DNA of 32,003 bases from Clostridiales bacterium (lineage in GTDB: Bacteria > Bacillota > Clostridia > Christensenellales > DTU072), in assembly GCA_012800525.1 (NCBI GenBank), contig JAAZJD010000085.1, positions 1 to 32,003 of the forward strand, read 5' to 3'. Both the position numbers and the translations under genes were made by a program. The notes under the pieces were generated by a model. The model had not been told where the DNA came from. It worked only from the letters and a program-made list of their open reading frames with translations, and made no database searches. Within the stretch, counting starts at the first letter, position 1, and the number at the start of each line of letters is the position of its first letter. This document shows, piece after piece, positions 8,801-19,000 of the stretch.

Positions 8801-11800
8801 AGAAATTAAAACAAATGGTGTAAACCTTTCATATACATATGATGGTTATATGCAAACAGTAAGTGGAGCAACAATTGAGCAAATTGCTACACCAGAGGTT
8901 CCAGTAGCAACGATAAAATATAGCAATAACACATTTACAAATGTAGGGACTGGTTCACAAACGGTAACCATATATACAGATGCAACACAAAACTATTTAG
9001 CGGGAAATACTACAGTTGATATAACAATAAGTCCAGCAGCTTTAAGTGCAAGCATAAATAATGCAAGCAAGACTTATGGTCAAGGAGATCCAAGCTTTAC
9101 ATTTGTAGTAAATTCTGGTTTAAAAGGTAGTGATACTGCTGAAGGTTTAGGAATATCCTTAGAAAGAGTTAACACATCAAATGCAGTGGGCACATATGAC
9201 ATTACTAAGGCTTCACAAACAAATGGAAATTATGCAGTTACTATATCAACTGGAACTCTCACGATAAATGCAAAGGCCATTCAAGTTCAAATAAAAGATC
9301 AAGAGAGTGTATATAGAAAATCAGAAAAAGTTTTAACTGTTCCTAAAACGGGTTCAAATCCTGAGGCAGTAGATGAGGTAAATCTTACTGGGCAGCTTGT
9401 ATATACCGATACAATGGGAGATTTAAAGATTGTGTTGACAAGACAAGGACTTTCAGTTGTTGGAGAATATCCTATCGAGGGTTCTCAAGGTAGTGGTGCA
9501 AGTGGTAACTATATAGTTAGTTTTGTAGGCTCTTACACTGGAGGTACAAAAGGAACATATACAATAACCCAAGCTCAAAGAGTTATTAATACCAATAGTG
9601 TAGGACGAAATTATGTCTATAGTGGACAACAACAAACTATTTCTGGTGCTTTTTTAGATGAGAATAATTTAGATGTCGGTGAAAGTCAAGATATCATAAA
9701 TGTTTCTAATAATACATTTACTGATGTACCGCAAAGTCATAACCAAACAGTAACATTTAGTGTTAGTGAAACAGCTAACTTTAAGGCTGTAACTGAAACG
9801 GTTACGGTTTCTATAATCCCATACCATATAAAAGTTAATATATTGGATGCTGAAAGCGAATATGGTCAAGAACCAGTTGTGCTAGATTCAGATTATTGGT
9901 CTTTAGATGAAAGTACTCCAATGCTAACAGGTCAATTAGTTTCAATATTAGGTGTTTCGTTGAATGCTCCTTTAGTAAGCTCCTCATCTGCTATTGGAAG
10001 CTATCCAATCAGTGGTTCTTGGAACAATACTTTGACAAACTATACACTTCAATTTCTAGGCACATATCAAGGTGGAATTAATGGAACATATAGAATAACC
10101 CAAGCTACTACAATAATTACAATTGATATTGGTGAGTATACATATAATGGTTTTAGTCAAACGGTAACGGGAATTACTGCAAATCACAGTGAAAGAACTC
10201 TTGAAATAGGAAATAACACATTTATAGATGTTCCAAATAGTGGTGGAGTGCCAGGTAGGCTAGATATAACATATAGAATGGATGCATCTACAAACTATAA
10301 AGCAGTTCCACTAACAACAGTTTCAGTTTTTATTAACAGGAAACCAACAACACTTGATACAAGCTCAATGATAAAAGAGTATACATATAACGGAAATACT
10401 AGGACAATTACAGGGGCGTCAAACGGGCATACAGGAAATCATGTCGCAAGCATTCAATATGAAAATAATTCATTTAGAAATGTTCCTGCAGATGGATATC
10501 TAGATGTTATCATAACTTCTCCTGCAAACAATAACTATTTAGCTGCCACAACAACTGAAAGAATAACCATAAAGAAAGCAAAAACAACATTAGTCATTGA
10601 AGATAAGAGTGCTTACTATGGCGAGGATACAAAACCATTAACAGCAGTGTTAGCAAGTGGTTCATCTTTACAAGGTGGTGACAAAATTGAATATTTAGGA
10701 TTAACACTTAAAAAAGGTGTAGGAACCGATGTTGGAACATATGATATTTCTTGTACAGGATACACAAATGGAAACTATGACATAACTTTTAATGGCTCAT
10801 ATGGAACTGGTGAAGAAGGTAAAGGTAAATATATAGTTACAGCAAAAAATATTAGTGTAACAATAGCAAATAAAGAAAGTGCATACTTAGCGACACCAGA
10901 GCCTTTGACTTGGAGTTTATCTGTTGGCAGTACTATGGCATATAGTGAAAGCGGCTCTCTTCTAGACATTATTTTAACAAAACAAGGTGAAAACTACGTT
11001 GGTGAATATAGTATTACTGGTGCTCAAGGTGAAAGCGCAAGTGAAAACTATAATGTTTCATTTGTAGATGGTATATATAAAATAACAAGAATAACTAGAA
11101 CTATAGATACAAGTGGCATGGTTTTAGACCGTACATATAGTGGTGTAGAACAAGTCGTAGAAGGTGCCGCTTTATCTGTAGTTGATCCCACTGGCGATCC
11201 AGTCATAGAATACAGCAATAATAGGTTTACAAATGTTCCAGAATCCGGAACTCAAAGAGTTGACATAAATGTTGCGGCCTCAAGAAACTATGAAGCTGTA
11301 TCAACTTTTAGAATCATTAACATTTCAAAATATCAAACAACTGTTACTGTGGCAAATAAAACAAGTGAATACAAATCTGAAACAGTGCCACTAACTGCGA
11401 CATTTGATTCTTTAGCAGCTGGTCAAAATATTTCCGTATTAAATTTAAACCTTTCAACAGAAGCATCTAACTTAAAAAATGCTGGAGAATATGTTATCAC
11501 TGCCACATACTCTAATTCAAATTATAATGTAACCATTAATGAGGGAGTTTACACTATTACCAAGGTTGCTGTAGGTCTAATAGCTGATACAAAAACAGTT
11601 ACATATGGTTCAATGCAATCTTTGACATTTACGCTATCTGGTAGTTTAAAAGCTGGAGATAATATTGCAGACTTAAATGTTGTGTTGCAAAGAAATCCAG
11701 GTCAAAATGTTGGAACATATCCAATCACATTAAAATCATATGATGATACAAATTACACTTTCTCATATACTGGTGCAAACTACAATATAGTAGCAAAACC

Positions 11801-14800
11801 AATTAGTGTCTTAATTGAGTCAAAACAAACTACATATGGAAAAGGAATCGCTCCTTTGACATTTAAAGTTTCAGAATCTACACCACTTGAATATGGTCAA
11901 TCTGCAGACGTTTTAGGTGTTAAGTTAGAAAAATTAGGTGGAATAAATGTTGGTACATATCAAATTACGGGAAGCAAGTTGCCAGCAGGAAGCAATAACT
12001 ATTCACTTACATTTAGCGGCGCTCTTGGGACAATGGGTAAATATGAAATAGTAAAAGCTGATACTGAAATTGATGTCACATCAATATTGAAAGTTTATAC
12101 ATTTACAAATGAAACACAATCTGTTACAGGTGATGCGTCTCTCATTTTAAAGCAAACAGGAGATTACATTAACACTTTAGAGTATAGCAATAACACTTTT
12201 AAGGATGTTCCAGTTGATGGTATGGGTCAATCATATGGAACGCAAGAAGTTACTGTCTCAGTAAGTGGAAACCATAACTATAATCCAAAAGCAGTAAGTT
12301 TTGTAATTACAATCAATAAGGCAGCAACGACTATCACCGCTAACATTACAGATGAATACACATATGATGGTGAAACACAAACTGTAGTAGGGACTGTAAC
12401 TACAAATCAAGTTGGAGCATATCAATCTGCTATAACATATATAAATAACACTTTCAAAGATGTTCCAGTTGCAGAAGCTGGTGCAACATTTGGAACACAA
12501 ACTATGACAATTCAAGTTTGGGAATCTAGAAACTATTTGCCACAAACAAAAAATGTCACTATAAAGATTTTTAAAGCAACAGCTACAATAGATACTTCTC
12601 AAATGCTTGAAAGCTACACATATAACACAACTCAACAAGAAATATTAGGAGCCACATTAAGTCATGGTGAAACTACAATTACATATAGCAATAATACATT
12701 CACTAATGTTCCAACAGATGGATATTTAAATGTTGTAATGAATGCCGTATCTACAAGAAATTATTTAGCTACAAGTGCCACAAAACAAATCACAATAAAT
12801 AAAGCAAAGCAAATTATTAATGTTAGTGAAGTAAAAAGAGAGTACAAAAAGTTAGTAGATACATTACCGGTTACTGTAGATTCTGGCGCAAGTGTTCCAG
12901 ATGTAGCGCAAGTAATTAAATATGAAAACAATGTGTTTTATGCATGGGATGGTGAAGGTGGTTTAGATGGTGCTTCAGTTAAAATCTATGTAGAAGCAAC
13001 ACAAAATTATCTATATTCTGAATCCTTTGTAATCTTATTAGTCGACAAGATTGCATCAGTTATTGATATTTCTGGAGTTCTCAAAAATTATGTATATACT
13101 GGATCGACAATAACAATAGATACAGGAGCTGTATTGACTGTAGGCGATGAGGAAAATCAATTAATTCAATGGGAAAACAATGAGTTTACTACAGTAGCTG
13201 AAGGTAATGCACTAGAAGTTAGGGTTTTTGTTGCAGCATATGGTGATTATTCCGCTGCAGAAGTTAGATTTAGCATTAATGTTGAAAAGGCAAACAGTAT
13301 ATTGTCATTAGATCAAAGTGCCTTAGATTTTGTATATACCGGCTCGCTACAAACTGTTAAGCCTGTAAGTTTGACAAACCATAGCTGTAGAGAAGTTGAA
13401 TATGAAAATAACACATTTACTACAGTAGCTGAAGGAACTGCTTTAAGAATCAAAGCCTACGTTTCAGAAAGTGAAAACTATAAAGCAGCTGCAATTGAAA
13501 ATATTAGGATTAATGTTGAAAAAGCAGATACAAATATTGATTTACAGTATATGACAAAAGACTTTGTGTATACTGGTTTATTGCAACAAGCTGTTGGTGC
13601 AACGATGAATCATAGCCAAGCACCGTTGCAATACATAAATAATACCTTTGTAACTGTTGCAGATGGAAACGGAAAACGTGCTGAAGTTATAGTTCCAGAA
13701 AGTGCAAACTATAAAGGTGCAGCAGCATTTGTAATACTTAATGTTCAAAAAGCCACATACAATATGGTAGGCGTCAGTCTTGCAAACAAAATTGTTGACT
13801 ATAATGCAATGCAACACTCCTTGACAATATCTGGCATACTACCAAATGGCGTGACTGTCACATATTCAACATCAAAGCAAATTAATGCTGGAACATATGA
13901 TGTTATAGCTACTTTTAATGGTGATTTTGCAAACTATAATCAAATTGAAAATATGAGTGCTACATTAAAGATTAATAAAGTTGACTATAACTTTGCAGGA
14001 ATAAGTTTTGAAAGCAAAGAAAAGGTTTATAACGGAAAATACCAATCCTTAGAAATTACTGGAAATTTACCAATAGGCTTAGATAATTCAAGGCCAAACG
14101 TCATATATTCTGGTCAAAGAAAAGTCGTTGGTACAACTGCAATAGTAGCTTCTTTTTCAACTAGCTCAGTTAATTATAAAATTCCAGAAGGCTTAGCTAT
14201 TATGAATGCGAACTTAACAATTAAACCTTTAGAAATTATAGTTGCTACAGGTCAAATAAGAGTGAGTGTTCCAGTAGAAAATCTTGCTAGTTTTACACTC
14301 ACAGAATCTAACTACAAGATAGCAAATAAAGCTTTAGGGGATACTGTTAATATAACATACACATCGGAGTTGATTGAAGATGAGGACGGACCAGTTGGAA
14401 AAGCTTTTGCCAAGATGACCATTCTTTCAGTAGATAATGAAAACTACGCTTTGCCATCTAATCCCGAATTTTATATTGATGCAGCTATTAAGTATCCTAT
14501 TGATATTAGTGTTGGTGCACACTATTTAGAGTATGATGGTACGGAAAAACAATTTGATGTTACGGCAAAAATTAATAACATCGATGTGCCATATAGCGTA
14601 ATGTTTGAACAAGGGCATAGGCAATATAATAGTGCAATTGATGCTGGTGTTTACACTATGATAATTACAGTTGTCGATGAGTATGCAGGTAGAAAAGTTG
14701 TAGAAGAACCAATGCAAATAAATCGAATAGATACAACTTTAAGTATAGCAGGAAGGTTTACACAAACTTATGGAACATTTGAATTGTTTACAGCAAGTTT

Positions 14801-15911
14801 AGAAACTCCATATGAATTTAATGAAGCTGCAAGTTTAGAAATTACATATTCATTTAGTACAGCAATACCAGAGGCTGGTAATCATACAGTAACTGCATAT
14901 TTTGCAGGAAGCAAAAACTATGAAGAAAAAACCATAATAAAACCATTCATTGTAGAAAAGAAAAAGATTACTTTAAAGATTTCAGAAAACAATGAATATG
15001 TATATAACGGCGAAAGACAAAATATTCGTTATAGCTTATCATCTTTTGCTGCAGCAGATAGAAACATTGTCACACTAAATTATGGAGAAAATAATCCTTC
15101 TTCAATCGGTGAATATTCTGTCAATGTTACATTGAATAATCCAAACTATATTCTAGAAAATGTAGTAGGACCTCTTGAGATGAGTATTGTAAAGGCTCCA
15201 CTTGAGATATTTGTAGGCTATGTGTATGGAATTGAAGATAAAGAAATAGACTTTAATTTTGAATATATAGGTTTCGTTCCAGGTGAAGGTGCAGAAGATT
15301 TGGATAAGCTTCCAACAATTAGCAAAAAAGTTTATAAAGCAGGAAATTATGAAATTAAAGCTAGCGGTGCAGAATCTGAAAATTATGACATAAGCTATAT
15401 CCCGTTTGAGCTAGAAGTATATAGGAAAAATTTAACATTGAAAACTAAAGGTGAAGAAGTTACTATTACAGGAATGTATGGTGGGAATTCTAGCGTTAAA
15501 GTAGAAGAAGTTACAGGCGACGTGTTCTTCAATGAATTTTTCAGATTGACAAATTCAGTTACAGCAGCTTACAGAGTTGAAGTAGTAGGAGAACAAAATA
15601 CAGAAATTGATAATACTCCAAGGAAGGTATTGATTAAAAATAACAACATTAAAATAAATCCATTTGTTGGGGCATATTTTATAGATGCTCAAGGAAATAA
15701 AATAAAATTATCCAAACAAGATATTAGCAATGGTTATGTTGAAACAACCTTTGATGCAGATAGAGGATTTATCGTTGTTTATCAAAATCACTTATTATGG
15801 ATAATCTTAGGTTTAAGTGTCCTATTGATAGTTGTGATAACCATACTAACAAAGGCATTAACTCGTAAACGTGGCTCACGCCTTGCTTCAAAGTACAGAT
15901 GGCTCAGTTAA
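5841..15911 (+). CDS. G1: giant MBG/Ig-like repeat surface protein
   Basis: About 3356 aa. Residues 1-40 are a signal peptide: basic start, hydrophobic core, and AHA before the predicted cut after A40. Residues about 41-230 form a non-repeated head domain similar to that of G3. Next come about 36 tandem beta-rich domains of 70-85 aa (6534-15428). The first few are MBG-type (SKTYGEADPS, SKVYGQGDPS and similar); later ones mix MBG-like units with Y-x-Y-N-G-x-x-Q-T units, each usually closed by a T-I-x-K-A/K/R linker. A membrane-proximal module (15429-15791), one TM helix (about 15792-15860) and a basic tail (RKRGSRLASKYRWLS) finish it. There is no LPXTG, so anchoring is by the TM helix. The likely role is an extended stalk-like adhesin or surface-layer protein; the ligand is unknown. 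It is first of three tandem paralogues. Confidence 0.9.
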   Translation: MTKKIYRSKITKMLLFVLLALLALMVFFAFSPKSKITAHAYSFSGSYTNYSGGHNNGQTSTFSTINSVGSTGLASGCTRGQKWAYNQSSGADSDITSNDNNIRIDQGTSPDTRYALAFTTIQLHSSVTAAIAAGKVKMTFTSQVCTAGKGKTFSVFIAWGSGNIGIDGFTNTASAKSGDSTSESYVSQSATLTGAYSNVTAVRVGVQVKKEGIGRHMEVYAHQMVLERWVTGTVITPHSQSKTYDGNIAPLQWTATPGILAGNTFTPSWSGAGATAVNVGTHTLTLGGTVDGGSYYTYSFGSSTTVTINRRPVTATAAARSKTYGEADPSLDYSITSGSLVSGESLVGFLSRVSGEIVGTYAIERNTLINANNPNYDIAYVGANLTINKKPFTVTIQSKTITYGDTDVTLTVTPTVPSDTWAASSGSWATINASSLTRTGDRNAGTYTISKGASFDTNNSNYNLTVVGDGTATYTINQRGVTISAPTMSREYWSTKKAYETYTPTITYNPSSFNPAGAGAGIVAVSGTLNRNDGEDVAIYTINRGSYTDAANPNYSITFNSATYTITQFPIQVQPKANQSKVYGQGDPSFTYENLVYPTGGGAGYATLTGALARTGGNDVGFYNYGLGTFEAAGANPNYSITLMDNSGSIKFEIVKKDIEITVQGVNVTYDPTKTEANYQAMLGVVTPAAGVLEYSETLSVLNITLSKALGLSAATYAITPGYSSGNYNVTFVNANFVISKATRTINTSAMATTATYSGLTQTIAGATRSVDELPEFTDTEISYNGTNSFKDVPLGGTLEISMTLPASTNYLATSTTHTVTISKYAVTVTIADKESVYKTTPQPLTWTHTNLVNGEPNSNLGVSLYTGVTINTEVGTYQITGSYNSQNYLVTFSGTYSGGTSGTYSVTQAQSVITGGLGSYVYSGLQQTISGYVLNNEEATITYGNNTFTNVPVGGSLTITYYVAATKNYKGISTTSVDVPIAKAATEIKTNGVNLSYTYDGYMQTVSGATIEQIATPEVPVATIKYSNNTFTNVGTGSQTVTIYTDATQNYLAGNTTVDITISPAALSASINNASKTYGQGDPSFTFVVNSGLKGSDTAEGLGISLERVNTSNAVGTYDITKASQTNGNYAVTISTGTLTINAKAIQVQIKDQESVYRKSEKVLTVPKTGSNPEAVDEVNLTGQLVYTDTMGDLKIVLTRQGLSVVGEYPIEGSQGSGASGNYIVSFVGSYTGGTKGTYTITQAQRVINTNSVGRNYVYSGQQQTISGAFLDENNLDVGESQDIINVSNNTFTDVPQSHNQTVTFSVSETANFKAVTETVTVSIIPYHIKVNILDAESEYGQEPVVLDSDYWSLDESTPMLTGQLVSILGVSLNAPLVSSSSAIGSYPISGSWNNTLTNYTLQFLGTYQGGINGTYRITQATTIITIDIGEYTYNGFSQTVTGITANHSERTLEIGNNTFIDVPNSGGVPGRLDITYRMDASTNYKAVPLTTVSVFINRKPTTLDTSSMIKEYTYNGNTRTITGASNGHTGNHVASIQYENNSFRNVPADGYLDVIITSPANNNYLAATTTERITIKKAKTTLVIEDKSAYYGEDTKPLTAVLASGSSLQGGDKIEYLGLTLKKGVGTDVGTYDISCTGYTNGNYDITFNGSYGTGEEGKGKYIVTAKNISVTIANKESAYLATPEPLTWSLSVGSTMAYSESGSLLDIILTKQGENYVGEYSITGAQGESASENYNVSFVDGIYKITRITRTIDTSGMVLDRTYSGVEQVVEGAALSVVDPTGDPVIEYSNNRFTNVPESGTQRVDINVAASRNYEAVSTFRIINISKYQTTVTVANKTSEYKSETVPLTATFDSLAAGQNISVLNLNLSTEASNLKNAGEYVITATYSNSNYNVTINEGVYTITKVAVGLIADTKTVTYGSMQSLTFTLSGSLKAGDNIADLNVVLQRNPGQNVGTYPITLKSYDDTNYTFSYTGANYNIVAKPISVLIESKQTTYGKGIAPLTFKVSESTPLEYGQSADVLGVKLEKLGGINVGTYQITGSKLPAGSNNYSLTFSGALGTMGKYEIVKADTEIDVTSILKVYTFTNETQSVTGDASLILKQTGDYINTLEYSNNTFKDVPVDGMGQSYGTQEVTVSVSGNHNYNPKAVSFVITINKAATTITANITDEYTYDGETQTVVGTVTTNQVGAYQSAITYINNTFKDVPVAEAGATFGTQTMTIQVWESRNYLPQTKNVTIKIFKATATIDTSQMLESYTYNTTQQEILGATLSHGETTITYSNNTFTNVPTDGYLNVVMNAVSTRNYLATSATKQITINKAKQIINVSEVKREYKKLVDTLPVTVDSGASVPDVAQVIKYENNVFYAWDGEGGLDGASVKIYVEATQNYLYSESFVILLVDKIASVIDISGVLKNYVYTGSTITIDTGAVLTVGDEENQLIQWENNEFTTVAEGNALEVRVFVAAYGDYSAAEVRFSINVEKANSILSLDQSALDFVYTGSLQTVKPVSLTNHSCREVEYENNTFTTVAEGTALRIKAYVSESENYKAAAIENIRINVEKADTNIDLQYMTKDFVYTGLLQQAVGATMNHSQAPLQYINNTFVTVADGNGKRAEVIVPESANYKGAAAFVILNVQKATYNMVGVSLANKIVDYNAMQHSLTISGILPNGVTVTYSTSKQINAGTYDVIATFNGDFANYNQIENMSATLKINKVDYNFAGISFESKEKVYNGKYQSLEITGNLPIGLDNSRPNVIYSGQRKVVGTTAIVASFSTSSVNYKIPEGLAIMNANLTIKPLEIIVATGQIRVSVPVENLASFTLTESNYKIANKALGDTVNITYTSELIEDEDGPVGKAFAKMTILSVDNENYALPSNPEFYIDAAIKYPIDISVGAHYLEYDGTEKQFDVTAKINNIDVPYSVMFEQGHRQYNSAIDAGVYTMIITVVDEYAGRKVVEEPMQINRIDTTLSIAGRFTQTYGTFELFTASLETPYEFNEAASLEITYSFSTAIPEAGNHTVTAYFAGSKNYEEKTIIKPFIVEKKKITLKISENNEYVYNGERQNIRYSLSSFAAADRNIVTLNYGENNPSSIGEYSVNVTLNNPNYILENVVGPLEMSIVKAPLEIFVGYVYGIEDKEIDFNFEYIGFVPGEGAEDLDKLPTISKKVYKAGNYEIKASGAESENYDISYIPFELEVYRKNLTLKTKGEEVTITGMYGGNSSVKVEEVTGDVFFNEFFRLTNSVTAAYRVEVVGEQNTEIDNTPRKVLIKNNNIKINPFVGAYFIDAQGNKIKLSKQDISNGYVETTFDADRGFIVVYQNHLLWIILGLSVLLIVVITILTKALTRKRGSRLASKYRWLS
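6534..15428 (+). repeat. Protein-coding repeat train of G1 (about 36 domains)
   Basis: In-frame units of about 80 codons with conserved landmarks: Y-G or Y-N-G near the start, N-x-F-x-x-V or V-G-x-Y near the middle, N-Y near the end and a K-A/K/R linker. The order is heterogeneous: pure MBG-type at the N-terminal side, mixed in the middle, Y-T-G and N-V-E-K-A types at domains 27-29, then degenerate types at 30-36. Adjacent units are clearly diverged, so this train is older than the one in G3. Confidence 0.85.
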
Positions 15912-16036
15912 ACATTAAAATTTTATAATAATATGTAAAAAAGTTTAGTAGCTTTTCAAAATGGTAAAACATTGTTTGTGTCGTGTTTCGCTTTGGAGTG
16001 GCTGTGATGAAAAAAAAGTAAAACTATTAATATAAC

Positions 16037-16053
16037 AAGAGGAATAGCATATA
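16037..16053 (+). promoter_or_regulatory. Ribosome binding site of G2 facing an ATA codon
   Basis: AAGAGGA (16037-16043) resembles the site of G1, but no ATG, GTG or TTG follows at a usable distance. The codon 7 nt downstream in the G2 frame is ATA (16051). An in-frame TAG (16045-16047) excludes any earlier start. ATA is a very rare initiator, so this is either a non-canonical start or a damaged one. Confidence 0.5.
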
Positions 16054-16089
16054 AAAATACAGGGCAAACTAAATAAATACTTAATATGC

Positions 16090-19000
16090 ATGTTTTTAGC
16101 TTTGATTTTACTCATAGCTTTTTTTGCAGTATCCAAAATTTCTATAACTGCATTAGCAAAATCGCCAGTTACAGTTTCTACAAGTAATGTTGGAACATAC
16201 ACATTTACAGGGGGAGAGCAAACAATTACTGGATTTACAGTAGATAATGATGAAACGATTTTACAGTTTTCGAATCATAAATTTACCGATGTGCCAGAGG
16301 GTGGAACTTTAAAAGTTACATATTGGGCAGCTGAAACTACAAACTATGATGCAGTGCCAGCAACAGATTTTGATGTAACGATAAACAAAGCTACAACAGT
16401 AATATATACCGATAGCATTGAAAGGTCATATACATATAACTCGAATACAAGAACAATCAATAGCGGAGCTTCGACTAATCAAGTTGCGACAAGTAGTGTT
16501 CCAGTAGCAAGTATTCAATATTCCAATAACCAATTTAGAGACGTTCCAGAGGGTGGAAAGAAAACGATAGTAATTTCTACTCTAGCAACACAAAATTATT
16601 TGGCAGGAAACGCAACTGTTGAAATAACTATAAATCCATTTCAGATAAGTGGAAATATCATCAATGTAAGTAAAGTATATGGAGAAAGCGAAGGAGTGCT
16701 AGACTTTACTATTCCAGCAGGGCAATTGCTTGGATTAGATACAAAAGAAGGTCTAGGAATAACATTAGGGAGAACCCCTGCTGGAAATGGTGTAGGAACA
16801 TATACAATATCAAAAAATAGCCAAACAAGTAGAAACTATGCAGTCAATATGCCAAATGGAACATATACAATTTCACCTAAACCAATAACTCTAGTTGTTG
16901 AAAATAAAGAAAGTGCATATAAAGCTCCTAAGCAAAGTTTAAGTGTGAAGTTAGATGATGGGCATACATTGGTTGGTGGTGACAATTTAGAGATGCTTAA
17001 AGTTTTGTATTCTCCAATTAATGATACTTATGTTGGAGAATATCCAATTACGGCATATCAAAGTAGTGAAAAGAGCCCTAATTATACTGTAACATTTAAA
17101 GGCTCATATGGTGATGGGAATCAAGGTAAAGGCGTTTATAAAATAAATAAAATTTCAAGAACTTTAGTGAAATCTGAAAGTTTTGTTGAGGTGTTTACAT
17201 ATAATGGGGCACAACAAACAGCAGGGGGTGTTGTTTTATCTGAAGCAGACCCTGCAGGAGATCCAACGCTAGTATTTGTAGGAAATAAATTTACCGATTT
17301 TCCAGGAGGAGATGGAACTGTAACATTTACTGTTAGTGCAGCAGCATCTAGAAATTTTGATGCAGTTTCAGCGACATCATTTACTGTAACTTTAAATAAG
17401 AGAGCTGTAACTGTATTAATTGATTCTAAAACAAGAGAATATAAAAGCAATTTAACTGGAGGGCTAACATTTAGAATTTCATCTGCAACTCCACTTGCGC
17501 CAGGTCAATTGCCAGCTGTATTAAATGTTTCTCTTGAGTCATCTGTCATTTTTGGAAGTAATGCAGGAAACTATCCAATTATAGCTTCATATAACAATAG
17601 TAACTACAACGTAACTTTCAGTGGTGCATATGGTGATGGAAATCAAGGAAAAGGAAAGTATACGATAACTAAAGCTCCAATGTATATTATTGCAGACGGG
17701 AAACAAACAATATATGGTACTGATGTTAACTTAACATATACAATTGATACGCAAACTCCACTAAAACAGGGTGATACAAAGGAATACTTAAATGTGGTTT
17801 TTGAAAGAGATGAAGGCGCTGATGTCGGAACTTATAATATTTCATATGTTTCTGGAAATGATACAAATTATGCAATAGAAGTTAATGCTGATGCAAAATA
17901 TAGAATTTTACCAAAGGCAGTTAATGTCTATATTATTGATAAGGAAAAAGTATATAACGCTGGAGAAGAAGAGTTAGAATATGGAATAGATGCAAACACA
18001 CCGCTTGTATATGATGAAAATATAAGTGTGTTAAAGATTACATTAACAAGAGATATTGGCGAAATGGTTAATGTATATAAGATTAATGCAACTCAAGGTG
18101 CAGATAAGAGTAATAATTATACTGTAACATTTATTGGTTCATGGGGCGATGGAACAGAAGGAAAGGGAACATATACAATAAATAAAGCTCAATTAGAATT
18201 AAATATAAGTGGCGTTGAAGATGAATATACATATACAGGTAATCTGCAAACTGTAGATACTGGCGCCGTATTAGTTGATGAACAAGTAGGGCCATATCAA
18301 AGTACAATTCAATATTCAAATAATACTTTTACTACAGTAGCTGAAGGAAATGGCAAAAAGGTTAAAATTAGTATTGCGGGAAATCCGAACTATTTGGGAG
18401 ATGAAAAGGAAGTAACATTAATTGTAACAAAAGCTGATACTGTAATATATACAAATACATTAATAAATGAATATACATATAATGGAGCTGAGCAAACGGT
18501 ATTAGGCAGTGCCGTTACAAATCATATTGGTGTTAGCACTACTGTGCATTTTCAATATGATACTTTTACACAAGTACCAGAAAACTGCCCAGGTCAAAAT
18601 TATGGAACTCACATTGTTAGGTTATATACCTACGCAAATGACAACTATAATGCAGGAGAGCAAGATTTTGAAATAACTATATTCAAAAAGCAATCTTTAA
18701 TAAATATAGATTCTGTTGTTAAAGAATACACATATTCTCCAGCTGGCCATGAAGTAACTGGCGCAATATTAAATCATTCCGAAGCAAGCCTTGTATATGC
18801 AGGACACGAAATAACAGATGTTCCAACAAATTGTCCAGGTGAAGATTATGGAACACAATTAGTTACCGTAAGTGTATCATATAGTCGCAACTATACAAGT
18901 GTGTCAATGAGTTTCACTGTAAAAATAAACAAAGCTCAGCAAACAATAGATACATCCTTAATTCAAACTTCATATAAATCTGACCCTAGTCCATTCCCAA

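Noticed and set aside
12258-12638. Minus-strand open frames inside G1, G2, G3 and the exporter
   Set aside because: They lie wholly within long, clearly coding plus-strand genes, have no ribosome sites or recognisable domains, and arise from the biased, repetitive codon use.
16060-16069. CAGGGCAAAC, resembling the start of a cyclic-di-GMP (GEMM-I) riboswitch
   Set aside because: Only this short string matches; the rest of the aptamer is absent, and the DNA aligns with the G3 signal-peptide coding region.
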